Shown here: piece after piece, positions 1 to 11,670 of the stretch
Numbering within the stretch: the first letter of the stretch is position 1
Layout: the number at the start of each line of letters is the position of its first letter
Assembly (NCBI GenBank): GCA_944472135.2
Contig: OX235270.1
Span: forward strand, 79,307,168-79,371,167
Reading direction: 5' to 3'
Source: Trichobilharzia regenti
Lineage: Eukaryota > Platyhelminthes > Trematoda > Strigeidida > Schistosomatidae
Length of the DNA stretch: 64,000 bases
Translations under genes and position numbers: made by a program
Notes under the pieces: generated by a model
Databases searched by the model: none
The model's input: only the letters and a program-made list of their open reading frames with translations
What the model was told of the DNA's origin: nothing

Positions 1-2
1 TG

Positions 3-1145
3 GCTGTCATACCTCAATCGTCGCGCCACGACATGATAGAAGAATGTCACCAGCTAGCGCATACAGGCGTGGCCAGAACGACCGACCTCCTAAGACAAAG
101 TATGTACTGGCCAGGTATGAGAGAAGACGTAGCAAGATACGTACTTGGATGTCCACGGTGCCAGCTGATGAAAGGTGACCGGTATATACGACCACCACTT
201 CAGTCGATTCCAGTTACCGCGATAGGTGACTTGTGGTCCGTAGATGTCATGGGTCCATTTCCTCAGACATCCAATGGTAATCAGTACCTCTTGGTGATGA
301 CGGAACACGCGACACGATGGGTAGACGCCGTAGCAATCCCAGACCAACGTGCAAGAACCGTGACAGATGCAGTAGTTAGACACATTGTTGCAGACCACGG
401 CGTACCGAAGACAATACTGACAGACCAAGGTCCCTGTTTCGAGAGTGAAGAGTTTACTTCCCGTTTGCAACAGCTGGGCATCAAGAGGATCAGAACGACC
501 CCATACCATCCACAAACGAATGGCCTAACGGAGAGAAACAACCGTACACTGAAGGAGTGGCTGGCCTCGAAGGGCGGGAACTGGGAAACGGAGCTTCCAC
601 TGATTTTACTAACACATCGGGCTACCACTCAGGAAACAACGAAGAAGTCACCCTTCCAACTGATGTATGGTAGAAAACCACGATTACCGGTACACAATGA
701 GACCTGGCCCATGCACCAAAAGTGGAGTACGACGAAATTAAAAGCAGAGAGGAAAGAGGCAGTCAAGAATGTAATACGGAAGCAGCGCAGTGATGTCACG
801 AAGTCTCAGATGAAAGAAAGGACGCAGTGCATTACCTTTGCAGTCGGGGACCAAGTGAAGTGTAGAGACAGGAGATATACAGTTGGAGGCGGGCTAGGTT
901 CACGGAAACTCCTTCCAAAGTGGGAAGGACCATACACAATCACAAAAAGACGGGGTCAAGTATATACCATCCGAAGAGGTGATAAACAGAAACGAGTTAA
1001 CGCCAGTCAGCTCCAAAGATGGGTACAGTGGGACAAGCCGGTCAGTAACAATCCTCAACTAGAGGATGTAGCACCCAGAAGGTCGGAACGTCTGCGCACG
1101 AAGCTATTTGACGGGGGGACGAGTGTGGTGAGAGCAGGCTGCTAG
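3..1145 (+). CDS. Ty3/gypsy pol, integrase part (5' end outside window)
   Basis: C-terminal part of a retrotransposon polyprotein: the integrase that inserts the element cDNA into host DNA. The frame is open to the left edge, so the Met at 33 is internal rather than the true start. Counting from that Met, an H2C2 zinc-binding module is visible (H6, H10, C40, C43). It is followed by a complete DDE core: D71 in LWSVDVMGPF, D131 in ILTDQGP and E167 in NGLTERNN, with the canonical D-x35-E spacing. A C-terminal GPY/F-type module follows (KWEGPYTI, near residues 295-305). No stop or frameshift interrupts the stretch, so this integrase is potentially intact. The stop codon lies about 20 bp inside the predicted 3' LTR. 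Protease and reverse transcriptase would lie upstream of the window. Assignment to Ty3/gypsy rests on the H2C2, DDE and GPY/F order; the family name is not determined. Confidence 0.93.
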   Translation, partial: AVIPQSSRHDMIEECHQLAHTGVARTTDLLRQSMYWPGMREDVARYVLGCPRCQLMKGDRYIRPPLQSIPVTAIGDLWSVDVMGPFPQTSNGNQYLLVMTEHATRWVDAVAIPDQRARTVTDAVVRHIVADHGVPKTILTDQGPCFESEEFTSRLQQLGIKRIRTTPYHPQTNGLTERNNRTLKEWLASKGGNWETELPLILLTHRATTQETTKKSPFQLMYGRKPRLPVHNETWPMHQKWSTTKLKAERKEAVKNVIRKQRSDVTKSQMKERTQCITFAVGDQVKCRDRRYTVGGGLGSRKLLPKWEGPYTITKRRGQVYTIRRGDKQKRVNASQLQRWVQWDKPVSNNPQLEDVAPRRSERLRTKLFDGGTSVVRAGC

Positions 1146-1475
1146 CCGATTGGTTGGCACTAATCTACGTTAATGTCTAGGTCACTAATATGGGCCGTGA
1201 GAAAATATGAACAAGGCTGTTTCAACAACCAATCACAGCAAACTTAAATGTGGACAAATATGATTCGCAGATAGATGGCTCTACTTTCCGAGAAATATCG
1301 AAAACAACCAATCATAAGACTGTGTTTGTCTGCTTAACTTCCGAGAAACAACCAATCAGAAGACTGCCTTTTTCTGCTTGCATAAGCCTTATTAATGCAC
1401 ATAAAATATATATAAATACGTGTTGATTTTCGTAATAAAACGATCTGTTGCCAGCCCTTGTCTTCTGTTGTTACA
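1124..1475 (+). repeat. 3' LTR of the Ty3/gypsy element
   Basis: A purine-rich tract (ACGGGGGGACGAG, 1111-1123) is followed by TGTGGTGAGAGC at 1124. The LTR probably ends in TTACA at 1475, giving TG...CA ends and about 352 bp. A TATA-like stretch near 1407-1417 and AATAAA at 1434-1439 fit an LTR promoter and poly(A) signal. The 5' LTR lies outside the window, so the ends are inferred from TG/CA and the polypurine tract, not from a repeat pair. Confidence 0.6.
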
Positions 1476-1944
1476 CAGGCATCCGATGATAAGCACTAAA
1501 CATTCGTGTTCGCCATTTCATTTATCTGCTAACACTCACGCTTCAGGAAGACAGTGAATATCACCTATCTCAAAAAAATTATGAACCCGTGGACACCAGA
1601 TTTTAGGAGGAAAACGTGGGTTTACCCGTCATTACCAGAGTTATTTATGGTGGGTCAAGGTGTACAACAACACAGATATTAATTTCACTTCCTGAATATA
1701 TTCTCAGCGGTTTTGATTTTGATATTCGTTGTACAGTTATTTTCTCTTGTTTTGCAAAATTATTACTATTCCTTTGGACAGTAATACAGACAAAAGCCTG
1801 TGGTGTAAGAGCGCCTTGAGGTGATTTCTTAGGATTTTGTTTTTGTATTTGATTTCACCTATTTACATAGCAACAGGTTAATAAATACTCGTTTGTTTTG
1901 TTACTTGCTTTTATTTCCTTGTATCATAGTCGTCTAAAACACAG

Positions 1945-4900
1945 GTTGACCGCCCTCGAACATCTTCTAACTCCAATGAATCTGATGTCAACCAACCTGC
2001 ATTAGTTTCTATCACTACAGCTAGTCCTTCTAGCTTCAGCAAATATAGCTTACCTGAATTGACTGTGGAGGAGTCGAAAACATTCACTTATCGAACAGAT
2101 AATTCACATGCCGTCCATGGACACCAGTCTATTACAGGGAAACGTTCATCCATACCTATAGGTTCAAATACACTAGAAAACCCAATTAACAAGGTAATTT
2201 GATTATATATATATATATACTAGCTGATAACACTACGTATTCGTACACCTTGAAATAGGTGCGGCAGGATCTGCTTCTCTAAACTCAAACATGCTCATCC
2301 AATAGATTGTGTTCGAAATGTAATCCAATAGGTTTCACTATTTCTCTGGGTGATATATCGAATCAACAAATTGAATATGAGAGATTGCATACTAACACAA
2401 TGTCCAAGTTAAGATCGGTGTCATAAAAGTTTGAAACGTGGTGTAAAAGGAGAAATAAATTAACAAGGTTAAAAACAATTACGCATCAATTGTCGACATG
2501 ATATATCTCAGCATTTTGTACTGCACTTTTCTCCCATTATATTTCAACATTTAGTGATATTGATTGATTTTAACTTGGTTCTCTTTCAATGTTAGCTTAG
2601 TCATGTCAACTGTGTTATTACGTCACTCAGATTATATGGTTCTGTTTTCGACTCGACTAGTGCCTTTTTCGTATTGCGTAAGTGTTATCGAAAAAATACA
2701 ATTTTACCGACACATTCTTGAAAACGTTATTGATATGAAAAAATATAGTTTATGCATGCAACTGATATTACGCAAAAGAAACTACAGAATTTATCCGTGC
2801 CTTAATTAAGTCAATCTCTGTATACTCCATCTTGATCTTAAAATCCTTGATTAAATTACTTTAATTTGGATTGACTTCTATATGGCGTCCGAATTTCAGT
2901 ATTATCTAGCGATGTCAAATAGTGCTATGTTAAAAGTTACGGCTAATTCGAAGGTGAATTATTAATTCTCTAACTATCTCATTTAATTTCAGGCTATTGC
3001 TGAAGAAATTCGAGCTAAAACTTCTGCGAGAAATTCAGCTATACCGTCGAATGTGTGTTCTCCTCATCAGTCAAGGACTCCGTCACCAGTTAGCAAGTTT
3101 CATTCTACAAGAAATTCAGGTTTGTATATATATATATATATATATATATAGTATAAATTCACACTACTCACAAGTAACTCAAATATGTTTTTCAAAAACT
3201 AAATCTGCTGACTTCAGTGATTTAGTTTTGCATGTTCGTGTGTATGATTAATAATTAGAATTTTCTTGTGTACACTCCAAGTAGGGAAATAAAACACTTT
3301 TTGGATAAATTTTGACGTATTTGTATTTAGATGTATGTGGCGAAATAAATGCTTTTTTCCTGAAGTTTTCATATTACTACATTGTATTTTCTTCATCAAC
3401 AAGCACCACTATTACACATAAAACAAGGCATTTTTCATAGATCATTATTCCAACCAATAGATTACAATAGGCGAATTCAAATGAGATCATTGTAAATATG
3501 CCAATTTATTGGTTTCTTACCTATTTGGTTTCATCGTTTTTACATTCGTACTAAACGTTTAAAATAAATTTTTTTTATTCAAATCATGTTTCAGAATCTC
3601 AGTTTTGCAACATGAATGTTCCGCCCAAAAAACAAGATCGTTCACTTTCCCGCTCCCTGGAATGGTAAATTGTTCTGTGCTGACGGGTTCTAGAGATCAT
3701 ATGAGCCATTCTGCAACTAAGATGTCCGCACCTGAATCACATACCATGAAAATATCCTCTAGCAATCAAAATGTTATGAATAAAACGTGTCAGAAGTTGA
3801 CTCCTGTTGATGAAAAGCGAAAAGCTCCTGAATTGGGCAATAATGTTACAATTGATTCACCAATGAACCATTCAGCTTCACCAGTCAGCGACATTGAATC
3901 TCCTGGGAAGTTACAGATTGATTTAGCTGTAGGTTGTGTATAAAGTAACAATAATAATATGACTATATATATATATGGTTAACGTGTATTAAAGATAAGT
4001 TAATTGTCAAATATGTTAGCGTTTTAGGAGACCATCAAGCGTCCTTATAACAGATATCATGTCACAGTGGTTACTAACAAGCTGCTTATCAACCAAAACT
4101 ATTTAGAATTTATTAAATACAGACATGGCGCCATGTGAACACAACAATAATAGAGCGGTAATATATGAAGAAAATTATCGTCACCCAGAAAGCAACCATA
4201 TTTGTCAAGATCATTCAACATTCATTACTTCATGGTACCTTTTGAAAGGGAAGAGGGAAGGAATTTGCAGCAGATTCTCCATTGATTTATATTCTTAGCC
4301 ATATCTGATCATATTTTCAGTAACCAATTGGAGCCATCCTTTGGGTGCAAACCAAGGAATCGTGATGTACCAATTGATGTTAACCTAACGCAAATGTGTT
4401 CCATACCACGACGCTGCATCATAGGCTGACCATCTCTCCTCTTTTTTGTATCCAATCCCAGGGCTAGCGAACAGAGGCTGTTATGGAAGTCTGTAGAGTG
4501 TCTGTTTGTAGCACATATCCAACCCACTGAATCCAGCGTTTCCAGATGACGACACTCGATGAATAGTGATCTCCATTGTTTCCAAACACACTACCAGACC
4601 TCAGAATTATTTATCCGACGATGCCGTCGGACGAAAACAATTCCAAAGAGATAGAAATGATCGAATACGCAGTCTCTGACATCTGCACTTGAAAGAAGGC
4701 AAGCTTCATAGGTGTAAAGCAAGACTGCGTCCATTGTAAAGCATTGTAAACTAAACCTTTGACAGCCAGGCTGACACCGCAAAGGTGCCAGTGGTGGCTT
4801 CAGTTGATGTATACCACTCTAGCTTACTATACACGGTTTTACATCTCGTCTGTCACACCTCCGCCAGCACTCACACAACTACCTAGATACATGAATTTGT

Positions 4901-6774
4901 TGACAACATCAAGTGGTTCATCTACAAAGGTGTGAGTCTGGGTGAACGTTCCCCCAATCTTGCAACAATATTTTGCATTTAGACGGTTCAAAGCACATAC
5001 CATACTTACAGACGCTAATTTCTAACTGATTCAGTTGGATTTTAGTGGCGATAATGTTCATACTGTCGTACAGTAGGACATTATCGTTTGCATACTCAAG
5101 GTCGGAAAGTCTTTTCCTAAAAAGTAGGCTCACACCACCACGGACGTCTTCCGTAGCTGACTCTGAACATCATCGACGGTAGAGCTAAAGAGTTATGGAG
5201 AGAGACCTGATAACCTTGTCCTAACTCCCACTATTGGTAAAGAACAGTGGTGTTAGCTGGTTGTTTGTCCCAACTCTTCCTGAGTAGTTTTTGTATAGGG
5301 CTTTGATAACGTTAACAAACTTATCTGAAATGATGTTATTTTTTCTAAAAACATTTGATAATGTTAAACATTTATTCATGCTTCATCGTAGCATCGTACA
5401 ACTATCTCAGCTTGGGTATATGAACTCGAATTTTGAAATGGTGACTGACTAGGTATTAACACTGAACAGGACAGAAAAGCACTCTAGTTCACGTTGCCAA
5501 ACTGCATATAGGGCACAAAGTTATGGGAAAAAACCCAAAAAATTAATGGGCCGAAATGCGCAAGAGAAATAATAACAACGTGATTACAAAGGATGAATGT
5601 ATTTCAGCCATTGAGAGTGTTTTTGAATGACGTTACCAGCAGTCTCCAGCTGTTGGTCCTTAGCATCTTGCAGTTCATACTTCCATATATGACTTAAACT
5701 AATATATAAAGTCTTAATATACTGACTGCAGGTTTGGGTTTTACCACCCACCAGCTCTTTCCCAATCTAACCCTATGCCAGCCAACATTTCTCTTCGAGA
5801 AAGGTAATGACTCGACATACGTAACACATGTCCCAGCCTCAATGGACGTTGCCTTACGATCTTATCGACTGATTTACCTTCCTTATTTTACAGTCTACAC
5901 CTGACCTCAATAATACTCACCATATTATGTCGCTTAGCACGAGAAAGAGAATGCAAACAGCTAATCTTTTTGATATATATAGTAATTTGTTTGGAATATC
6001 TTTATTGAAACACTGAAAAACATTTTCACTAACTACCTGATGTGAATTCTGTTCAGAGTGTGATGTTTATAAGGAATTTATATGTCTATTGTCGTTCGTG
6101 TTTTTGCATCACAAAGAATGTGCTCAAAATCACTTTATAACTGTAATGGCAATAAAATGCTTGTGGTTAAGTTACATTTAGTATATGATACAACGTATGC
6201 TGGGTTGGATTGTTTTTATTATTATTGTGTGGCGCATCTTCCTAGTGCCGAATTGTATCAAGTTTTTTTGTGTTTGAACAATAAAATTAAAGACTGGATT
6301 GTTGTCTTGAAATTCCATTATCTTCGGATATTTCACCTATAACGTGTCTTAATTCATAACATAATTCATCAGAGTCGTTTCTAACCCATTTTGAGTTTTC
6401 CTTAAGATGACCTATATTAGTGTCTCAAGAATTTTCAAGTGTGCGTAAACTAGGTTGCATTTTTTGTATTTACTTCTCTCTATCGTGTTTTCTGTGTTAA
6501 TTAGGTATGACTACTTTTGATGCATTCTTATTCTTTTTGCGAATTACGATGTCTTTCTTTCTTATAGACTTCAAGCTACTCACCTAAAGTTGTACATGAA
6601 TCAGCCAACTCTGTCATCTCAGGCAATTCCGATTGTAGACGTAACAATTCTCCAGATCATTGGTCGTATGCATACCCAAATGATATTGGTAAAGACTGTG
6701 ATCATAATTCTTCTAAAATACTAGAAGCTTGCAATATTGATTCTTCAGATTCTACCTCAATGAAAACACTTTAA
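1945..6774 (+). CDS. Gene A: unrecognised Ser/Pro-rich protein, 3' exons
   Basis: Spliced gene read from codon-level continuity across GT-AG introns. Exons: 1945-2193 (83 codons, phase 0); 2993-3119 or 2993-3123; 3595-3928 (possibly split by a 41-bp intron at 3665-3705); 6568-6774, ending in TAA at 6772-6774. The phases agree across all junctions. A poly(A) signal AATAAA is at 6934-6939. The 5' exons lie upstream, and the gypsy element at 1-1475 would sit in an intron or in front of the gene. The product is hydrophilic, rich in Ser, Asn, Pro and Lys, with TP/SP sites (RTPSPVSK in exon 2), and looks like a disordered tail. I recognise no domain and assign no function. The splice structure is well supported; the true N-terminus is unknown. 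Confidence 0.7.
2993..3123 (+). CDS. Gene A exon 2, two possible donors
   Basis: The acceptor is TTTAATTTCAG and the frame begins AIAEEIRAKTSARNS. One donor (GTTTGT at 3120) gives phase 1; the other (GTATAT at 3124) gives phase 2. The first requires a 41-bp intron at 3665-3705 in the next exon. The second lets 3595-3928 be read straight through. A cDNA would decide. Confidence 0.6.
3125..3150. repeat. (TA)n microsatellite
   Basis: A short TA run directly after the exon 2 donor of gene A. Smaller TA runs occur at 2202-2219, 3964-3976 and 52507-52527. Confidence 0.9.
3595..3928 (+). CDS. Gene A exon 3 (or exons 3 and 4 around a 41-bp intron)
   Basis: Acceptor ATGTTTCAG, donor GTAGGT at 3929. 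The second half (from about 3706) is clearly coding in one frame: SATKMSAPESHTMK, then KRKAPELGNN and SPVSDIESPG. The first 70 bp are open in two frames. One of them (NVPPKKQDRSLSRSLE) needs a GTAAAT...ATGAG micro-intron at 3665-3705 to rejoin the downstream frame. Confidence 0.6.
4240..5340 (-). pseudogene. Decayed RTE-like non-LTR reverse transcriptase fragment
   Basis: Read on the minus strand, broken frames carry the C-terminal half of a non-LTR reverse transcriptase. A degenerate catalytic region is visible (LEYANDNVLL at about 5098-5070, where YADD-like residues would be), then CFEPSKCKILLQDW at about 5000-4950. Downstream are pieces typical of the far C-terminus (RRDGQPMM, RFLGLHPKDGSNWLLKI, then DMAKNINQW near 4290). 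At least three frameshifts or stops separate the open stretches at 5133-4918, 4782-4591 and 4527-4309. This is an old dead copy lying in the last intron of gene A. Clade assignment is from family knowledge; the exact element name is not determined. Confidence 0.75.
5430..6567. other. Intronic DNA of gene A without recognised genes
   Basis: Remaining intron sequence of gene A. An 86-codon open frame at 6082-6342 (+) is rich in Cys, Tyr and Leu and ends beside an AATAAAATT motif. It has no recognisable domain, and I read it as repeat-derived or random. Confidence 0.5.
6568..6774 (+). CDS. Gene A terminal exon
   Basis: Acceptor TTTCTTATAG, 68 codons in phase 0, then TAA. The peptide is Asn/Ser/Asp-rich (starts TSSYSPKVVHES, ends DSSDSTSMKTL). 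A 3' UTR follows with AATAAA at 6934. Confidence 0.75.
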   Translation, partial: TSSYSPKVVHESANSVISGNSDCRRNNSPDHWSYAYPNDIGKDCDHNSSKILEACNIDSSDSTSMKTL

Positions 6775-6933
6775 TGTCGTTTCTGACCATCGGAATATGC
6801 CTCACTTCTGTCTCCTTACTTTACTAGTCAAAATCTTGATTTGTACATATAAATAACTGTCATTGTAATTTTCTTTTTGGTTATTCAGCCTTTTAATCAG
6901 TGTAATGCACAAAGTGCGTTTGTCTCAAATTGC

Positions 6934-6939
6934 AATAAA
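6934..6939 (+). terminator. Poly(A) signal of gene A
   Basis: AATAAA in TTGCAATAAAATC, 160 bp after the gene A stop codon. It is the best canonical signal before a long AT-rich stretch without coding potential. Confidence 0.6.
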
Positions 6940-6959
6940 ATCAATTACTTAGACTTTCA

Positions 6960-8201
6960 GTAAAATTTCCTGTGTCCTATCGATTCATCATTCAGAATGT
7001 GCTCTTTTATTCTTGCACTTCGTCCAAAAGTGTTGTGCCCTGTTTTTATAGAAATTTTGTTTTCTCTCTTCATGATATATATAACTTTCGGTGTGTTTTA
7101 ATATAAGGAAAAAGAATGCTTTGATATTGAGAGACAAAATAACAGTGCAACAATGATTTATTTTTACGTTACATGCCTATTAAATGGACGAGTATTTTTA
7201 CCCTATCATGTTTTTTTTTCATTTACTCTTCCCTATTCACATTTGTTTATACTGTTTTTTTATATTGCCCTTTCATCTGAAATTTATTTCTACTAAGGTT
7301 ATGTCACATTGTTTGGCATAGACATTGACAAAGCTTAAGTGCACATACTCATATTAATTACATGTATCCATACAAATCCCTTTTTTAATCAAAACTTTAT
7401 CTGGTGTTCTTGTTAATTTCATTTTTCACTCGTTGACAATCAGGTTTTTATTGCTTACGACGTAAAAAATTAGTCTTAAATTCAAACAAATACCTAATTT
7501 CTTGTTTGTTTGTTTTTCGATGTTATATTTGTCCCCACCCCGCTTGTGTTACATGTTTTAACACAAATTGGTATGATTGTGAACATTAATTTGTGCTCGA
7601 AACATCATCCATTTGTTAATACACTGCATCACTGTGTGACATTTAAAATAAACTTATCTTATATGGAATTTTACACGTTTCGTCTGTTCAGCTCATGTTT
7701 AATCAACTTTTCTGGAGATAATTATACTTCCCTTCCTCACAATGATTTTGCCTAAATTCTTATAATTACCTATGAATAATGTTATCATTCTAATAAATGG
7801 AAACAGGGTAACTCTTCATATATTCATTTTTTGTCAGTTCATTACCACCTAATATGTGAAAAGGTTGATGTTGCCACCCTGATATCTGTATGTTAAGTGC
7901 GTTAGGAACCTAGAGTACACGGAATGGAATTCAAGTATCAAAATCCAAAGCCGTACGATTGGTTTTTATTATGCGATTACAAATAATTTAAAAGATATTC
8001 TATTATGCAGGCTTAAGTATCATGTGTTGTAAAAAATTTCGTAATAGTGGAAAGTCCTTTAATGAAGTATGCGCTGACACCAATTCCTATATTTTGTTCA
8101 CCCAAAAGCTGTCTCGTGTAGCGATATATTTTTAAAAACTATATTTCAAAAGTGAGTCCGCTCTTTATTGATTTTGTTTAAAGGTAGCAATTAAGGCGGA
8201 G

Positions 8202-8260
<59 letters not shown>

Positions 8261-9320
8261 AATGAATGAAAGTCATCCATTTAATCTGTGAAGCTTCATA
8301 AATTATGATGCTTAGACAGTGTGTTTAACGCGCGTGGCCAGGAAATTTCTCGAACAGCAATATTAGCGGAAATGAGACAAGACTGGAAAACAGTGGTTGT
8401 GTTCATGCAAATGTGAACTTGAAATGTCAAGTTTTCGCACCTCAACATAAGCTGTTCGTGGTAGAAGGTAGTAGTATAGCACACAAATAAATGGTTGTGA
8501 CTCAAGCAGAAGTCACAGGAAGTTATAAGTGACTAAATGTTATATTTATGTCGATTCGGAGATTAGATATACCTGTATAACTGTGAATTGTTTTGGCCCA
8601 TTCCGGGAAAAATCCCATAAGCAGTCTATCAGAGAAAGAAAACTCCAAATCTGGTTGCAAATAATTAATCAAATACTTGGACTTCTTCCTAAAAACTTTT
8701 ACAAAAAGATTCCTTCATGATGTCTTATATGCTGCCCCTGTCTAAATGAACTTATCTGTAAAGAAATCTCGGCACCGTTACAGAAGGCGGATTAAGTATT
8801 TGCCACTCATATCCATCCTATCTGGCTTTGAGATATCTAATTGCCCACTTAAGAGTGTAGATAGTATCCAACAGTTTACTTCATTCTAACTCAGGGTTAC
8901 GCTAAAAATAGAAGACATGAAACAGCACAGACCTTTGATCAAATGTGTCTCGCTTCAATGACTGATCTAATGTAGATCAGTATGCTTAACAACGGTAAAT
9001 TTAAGTGTATAATATGAAATGAATGGAGACGATTGATATGTTTCTGAAAATTCATCATTTGAAACTACCATGATATACGTTGCGCGTGCACAACAACTTT
9101 TCCTAGAAGATCATGTTGGATGGAAAATAAAAGTGTACAGACTCTATCCACTTCACGTATAAAAGTGTTATTGGCCTTGTTCAGACTTTCAAGATACAAG
9201 GAATGGACTACCAAAAACCCTACATGATCTGGCTCATAGTCGTTCACGGTACCAACCTACGGTTTTATTCGCATTTTTGCTTGGAATTATATTTCAGTGT
9301 ACGGTCTACGTGCACATTTT
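6960..9320. other. AT-rich intergenic stretch, no gene seen
   Basis: No convincing exon is visible. Open frames at 7510-7755 (+), 8296-8505 (-) and 9065-9247 (-) are short and without recognisable domains. The last resembles, at low similarity, the minus frame of the 1 kb repeat at 10245-10508. Confidence 0.5.
8207..8257. repeat. (AT)n microsatellite, about 50 bp
   Basis: Uninterrupted TA dinucleotides. Confidence 0.95.
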
Positions 9321-9329
9321 TGAATTGCC

Positions 9330-10140
9330 TGTGTTTTACAGTTCACTGACCTAAAGTCGACTTTTGGGAAGAAATGGCTTCAGAAATAGGTAGAACCCGT
9401 CCATTGTCTAGGCTTATTGAAGAAACTGGACATGAAAAAATCAGAAGCATCTAAATAAAGGATTAAATCTGACAGTTTCTCAAGAGAGATTAATGGATTT
9501 CAGGACAGAACACTCAGAGGAACATATCCACTAGCCAACAGTTGCACGCCAGTTGGAATGCAGACATTGGTTCTCCATATGTAGCGAACGTTTCAAAACC
9601 TCCCCTAAATGTATAAGCAAGTAGACCTCAGAGTCTCTCGATGGCGCATTCATCATGTTTCCACCCTTCAACAGATCCTGGAACATTCGCCCACTCCGTT
9701 CACTGAATTGGACGCCGCCGATTGAGAAGTTTCGTGTCAATATCCACCTGTAAAGAGACAGAGCGAAAAGGATATTGTTCTAACCAAGACATTCTAATCA
9801 AACGCAATCAGTCTTGTGTGACAGTATGCGGAGTCGTCGGCTGAAGTGATGAGAACCAATGATGTACTTTGGGGATACACAATGTCACCCCGTGCATTTC
9901 ATTTCATCATACAGACAGATATGCCTTCAGTCGACTTCGATTTCTCACGGAGTGACTTATTATCACAGATAAATCCCATTGATCTAGAGTACGTAAACGA
10001 TATTCTCTCATTAGGGGAAGGTACTGAGAAGGCGTGCACTCATCTGACAACCTTGAGAGAAAATCTAGACATATTTGGCACGGGGTTTACTCCTATGAAA
10101 TGTGAGATGATGCTGTGTGATTGGTTTGCACCGACTTCGA
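9330..10140 (+). pseudogene. RTE-like reverse transcriptase remnant
   Basis: A plus-strand stretch with broken frames. The 9846-10145 frame includes WGYTMSPRAFHF (the conserved block before the catalytic site), then LEYVNDILSL where the YADD-type catalytic motif should be, and TPMKCEMMLCDW after it. The catalytic Asp pair is altered (VND), so this copy is dead. Upstream (9360-9840) several stops interrupt similar coding-like pieces. The part at 9791-10130 is almost identical to the inverse of 23391-23728, and the sequence continues into the 1 kb repeat arm at 10141. Confidence 0.7.
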
Positions 10141-11097
10141 GCTAGAGAGTGCGTTGAGTGTGTTAACCATCTATGTGGCGATGTCTACATTCACAGGCCA
10201 GTCAGATCATAAGAACACACTAAATATGTGTGCCTTTTAACCATTTAGATATTAGCTGGCGACACTCCTAGCCTCCACCTTCCACAACGAGCGACACTGG
10301 ATGCAATGCAATCAAGGTATTGAATGTTTATGTACACTACCTCACCGGGGTCCTCGAGGTGCCAATAATCAGTAGTTGTGAACTGTATGTGATCTGGGCT
10401 AAAATCGTTTACAATGGCACAGATGTTTCCACCCTTGTGGTCTTCGAGATTCTGAAAAACCCTCATTAATCTGCATCTAGTTGACCTCTCTCTTTCACAC
10501 GCCTTCATCCACTGTAGTTTCAGTACATTTTTTCTCTACTTCTACGTTCCCTCTTCTAAAGTGCGAGAAATTGAACTGCTGCACATTTATGAAAAGTTGT
10601 ATTTTGATAAGTTAGTTAAGCAGTCAGTAAGTTCATCCGTTATCTAACTGTCATTATAAGTTACAATGAAAAGAGGAAGACTGCCTTATTTTAAATTTTA
10701 TGGAGAAAAAATATTCTATGAACCAACATTCTGATCAAAAGTTTACCTGTATGTCCTGTGAAAACTTTTCTAGAACTGACACTTCTTTAAGTAATCCTCC
10801 TCTAAAATTAAACAAATGGAGCTTCAATGAAACGCAAACTAATAATGTGTTATAGTACCACTAAAACAACTATTCAACTACGTATAGCATAAGTATTAGG
10901 GGCAAAGTGAAACGCAGGAATAGGGAGAAGTGGAGACTAGCAGAAACACACAAAGAAGAGAAAAAGGATAATATACGAATGAATTGAAATTCATTGGTGT
11001 TGTATCATTTTTCAAACAAAGTAGGCTGTAATCCCTACTGCTTTCAGTTTCAAACGATAAACCTGTACATCTAGGCCTCTGAATAGCTCAGCTTTTC
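10141..11097 (+). repeat. Left arm of a ~1 kb near-identical inverted repeat
   Basis: By eye this stretch matches the reverse complement of 31153-32113 almost base for base, for example around AATAGGGAGAAGTGGAGAC at 10919 and GGGTCCTCGAGGTGCC at 10348. It follows directly on the RTE-like remnant and may be that element's 3' part. The minus frame at 10245-10508 contains DFSPDHIQFTTTDYW; it is probably not a gene. Confidence 0.85.
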
Positions 11098-11670
11098 AGA
11101 CTTCACTTAGTGGGTCATGATGTATTAACTAATCATAATATTGCGCATTTTTTCATTCATAGCCACACATTCACAATTCAAAATATAACAAAATTCTGTT
11201 TTTTTTCTTCCTTTATAAAGCCCACAAAATTATTAGCGCTGCGTCGAATTAAACAAGAATTATATGGCTCTAAATGACCGCATTTAGTTACAGTTGCTAG
11301 CGCTTAGTGTGAAGAATTCTCAGTTTTATTTCGTTTGTTGCCTCAAACCCACTATATAATCGGAGCAAGCAAAAAAGCCTAGCTTAAGCCTAAACGCAAT
11401 CGGGAAAGACTTTACGTTATTGCTAGTTTCTAACGCAAACACACTTACAAGCACACAACTTACGAAAAATAACATAAGAGCATGTGCACAATCATCAGTA
11501 TTTATTTCATATTATATCATTTTGACATTGCAATACAAGTATACATCAAACTACTGAAGTCCTTACCCTGTTCAAAAACTTCAGCTTCCTAGTCGTTCGG
11601 AAAATTCAAATTTATACAAATCGTTAACTATGTAAGGCGTAGGATACATTTTTTTAACTACGTTCGCTTG
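11098..11670. other. 3' side of the Myb/SANT-like gene
   Basis: No exon seen. AATAAA on the minus strand at 11511-11516 is a candidate poly(A) signal for the minus-strand gene that ends at 11671. Confidence 0.4.

Noticed and set aside
90..628. Long minus-strand frames at the left edge
   Set aside because: Antisense shadows of the gypsy integrase.
1547..1606. Possible gene A exon after CTTCAG (EDSEYHLSQKNYEPVD)
   Set aside because: Ends in TAG with no donor in frame; another frame is equally open. Position directly after the LTR makes chance likely.
7510..7755. 81-codon plus frame
   Set aside because: Composition is that of random AT-rich DNA (Phe, Leu, Ile, His) with no support.
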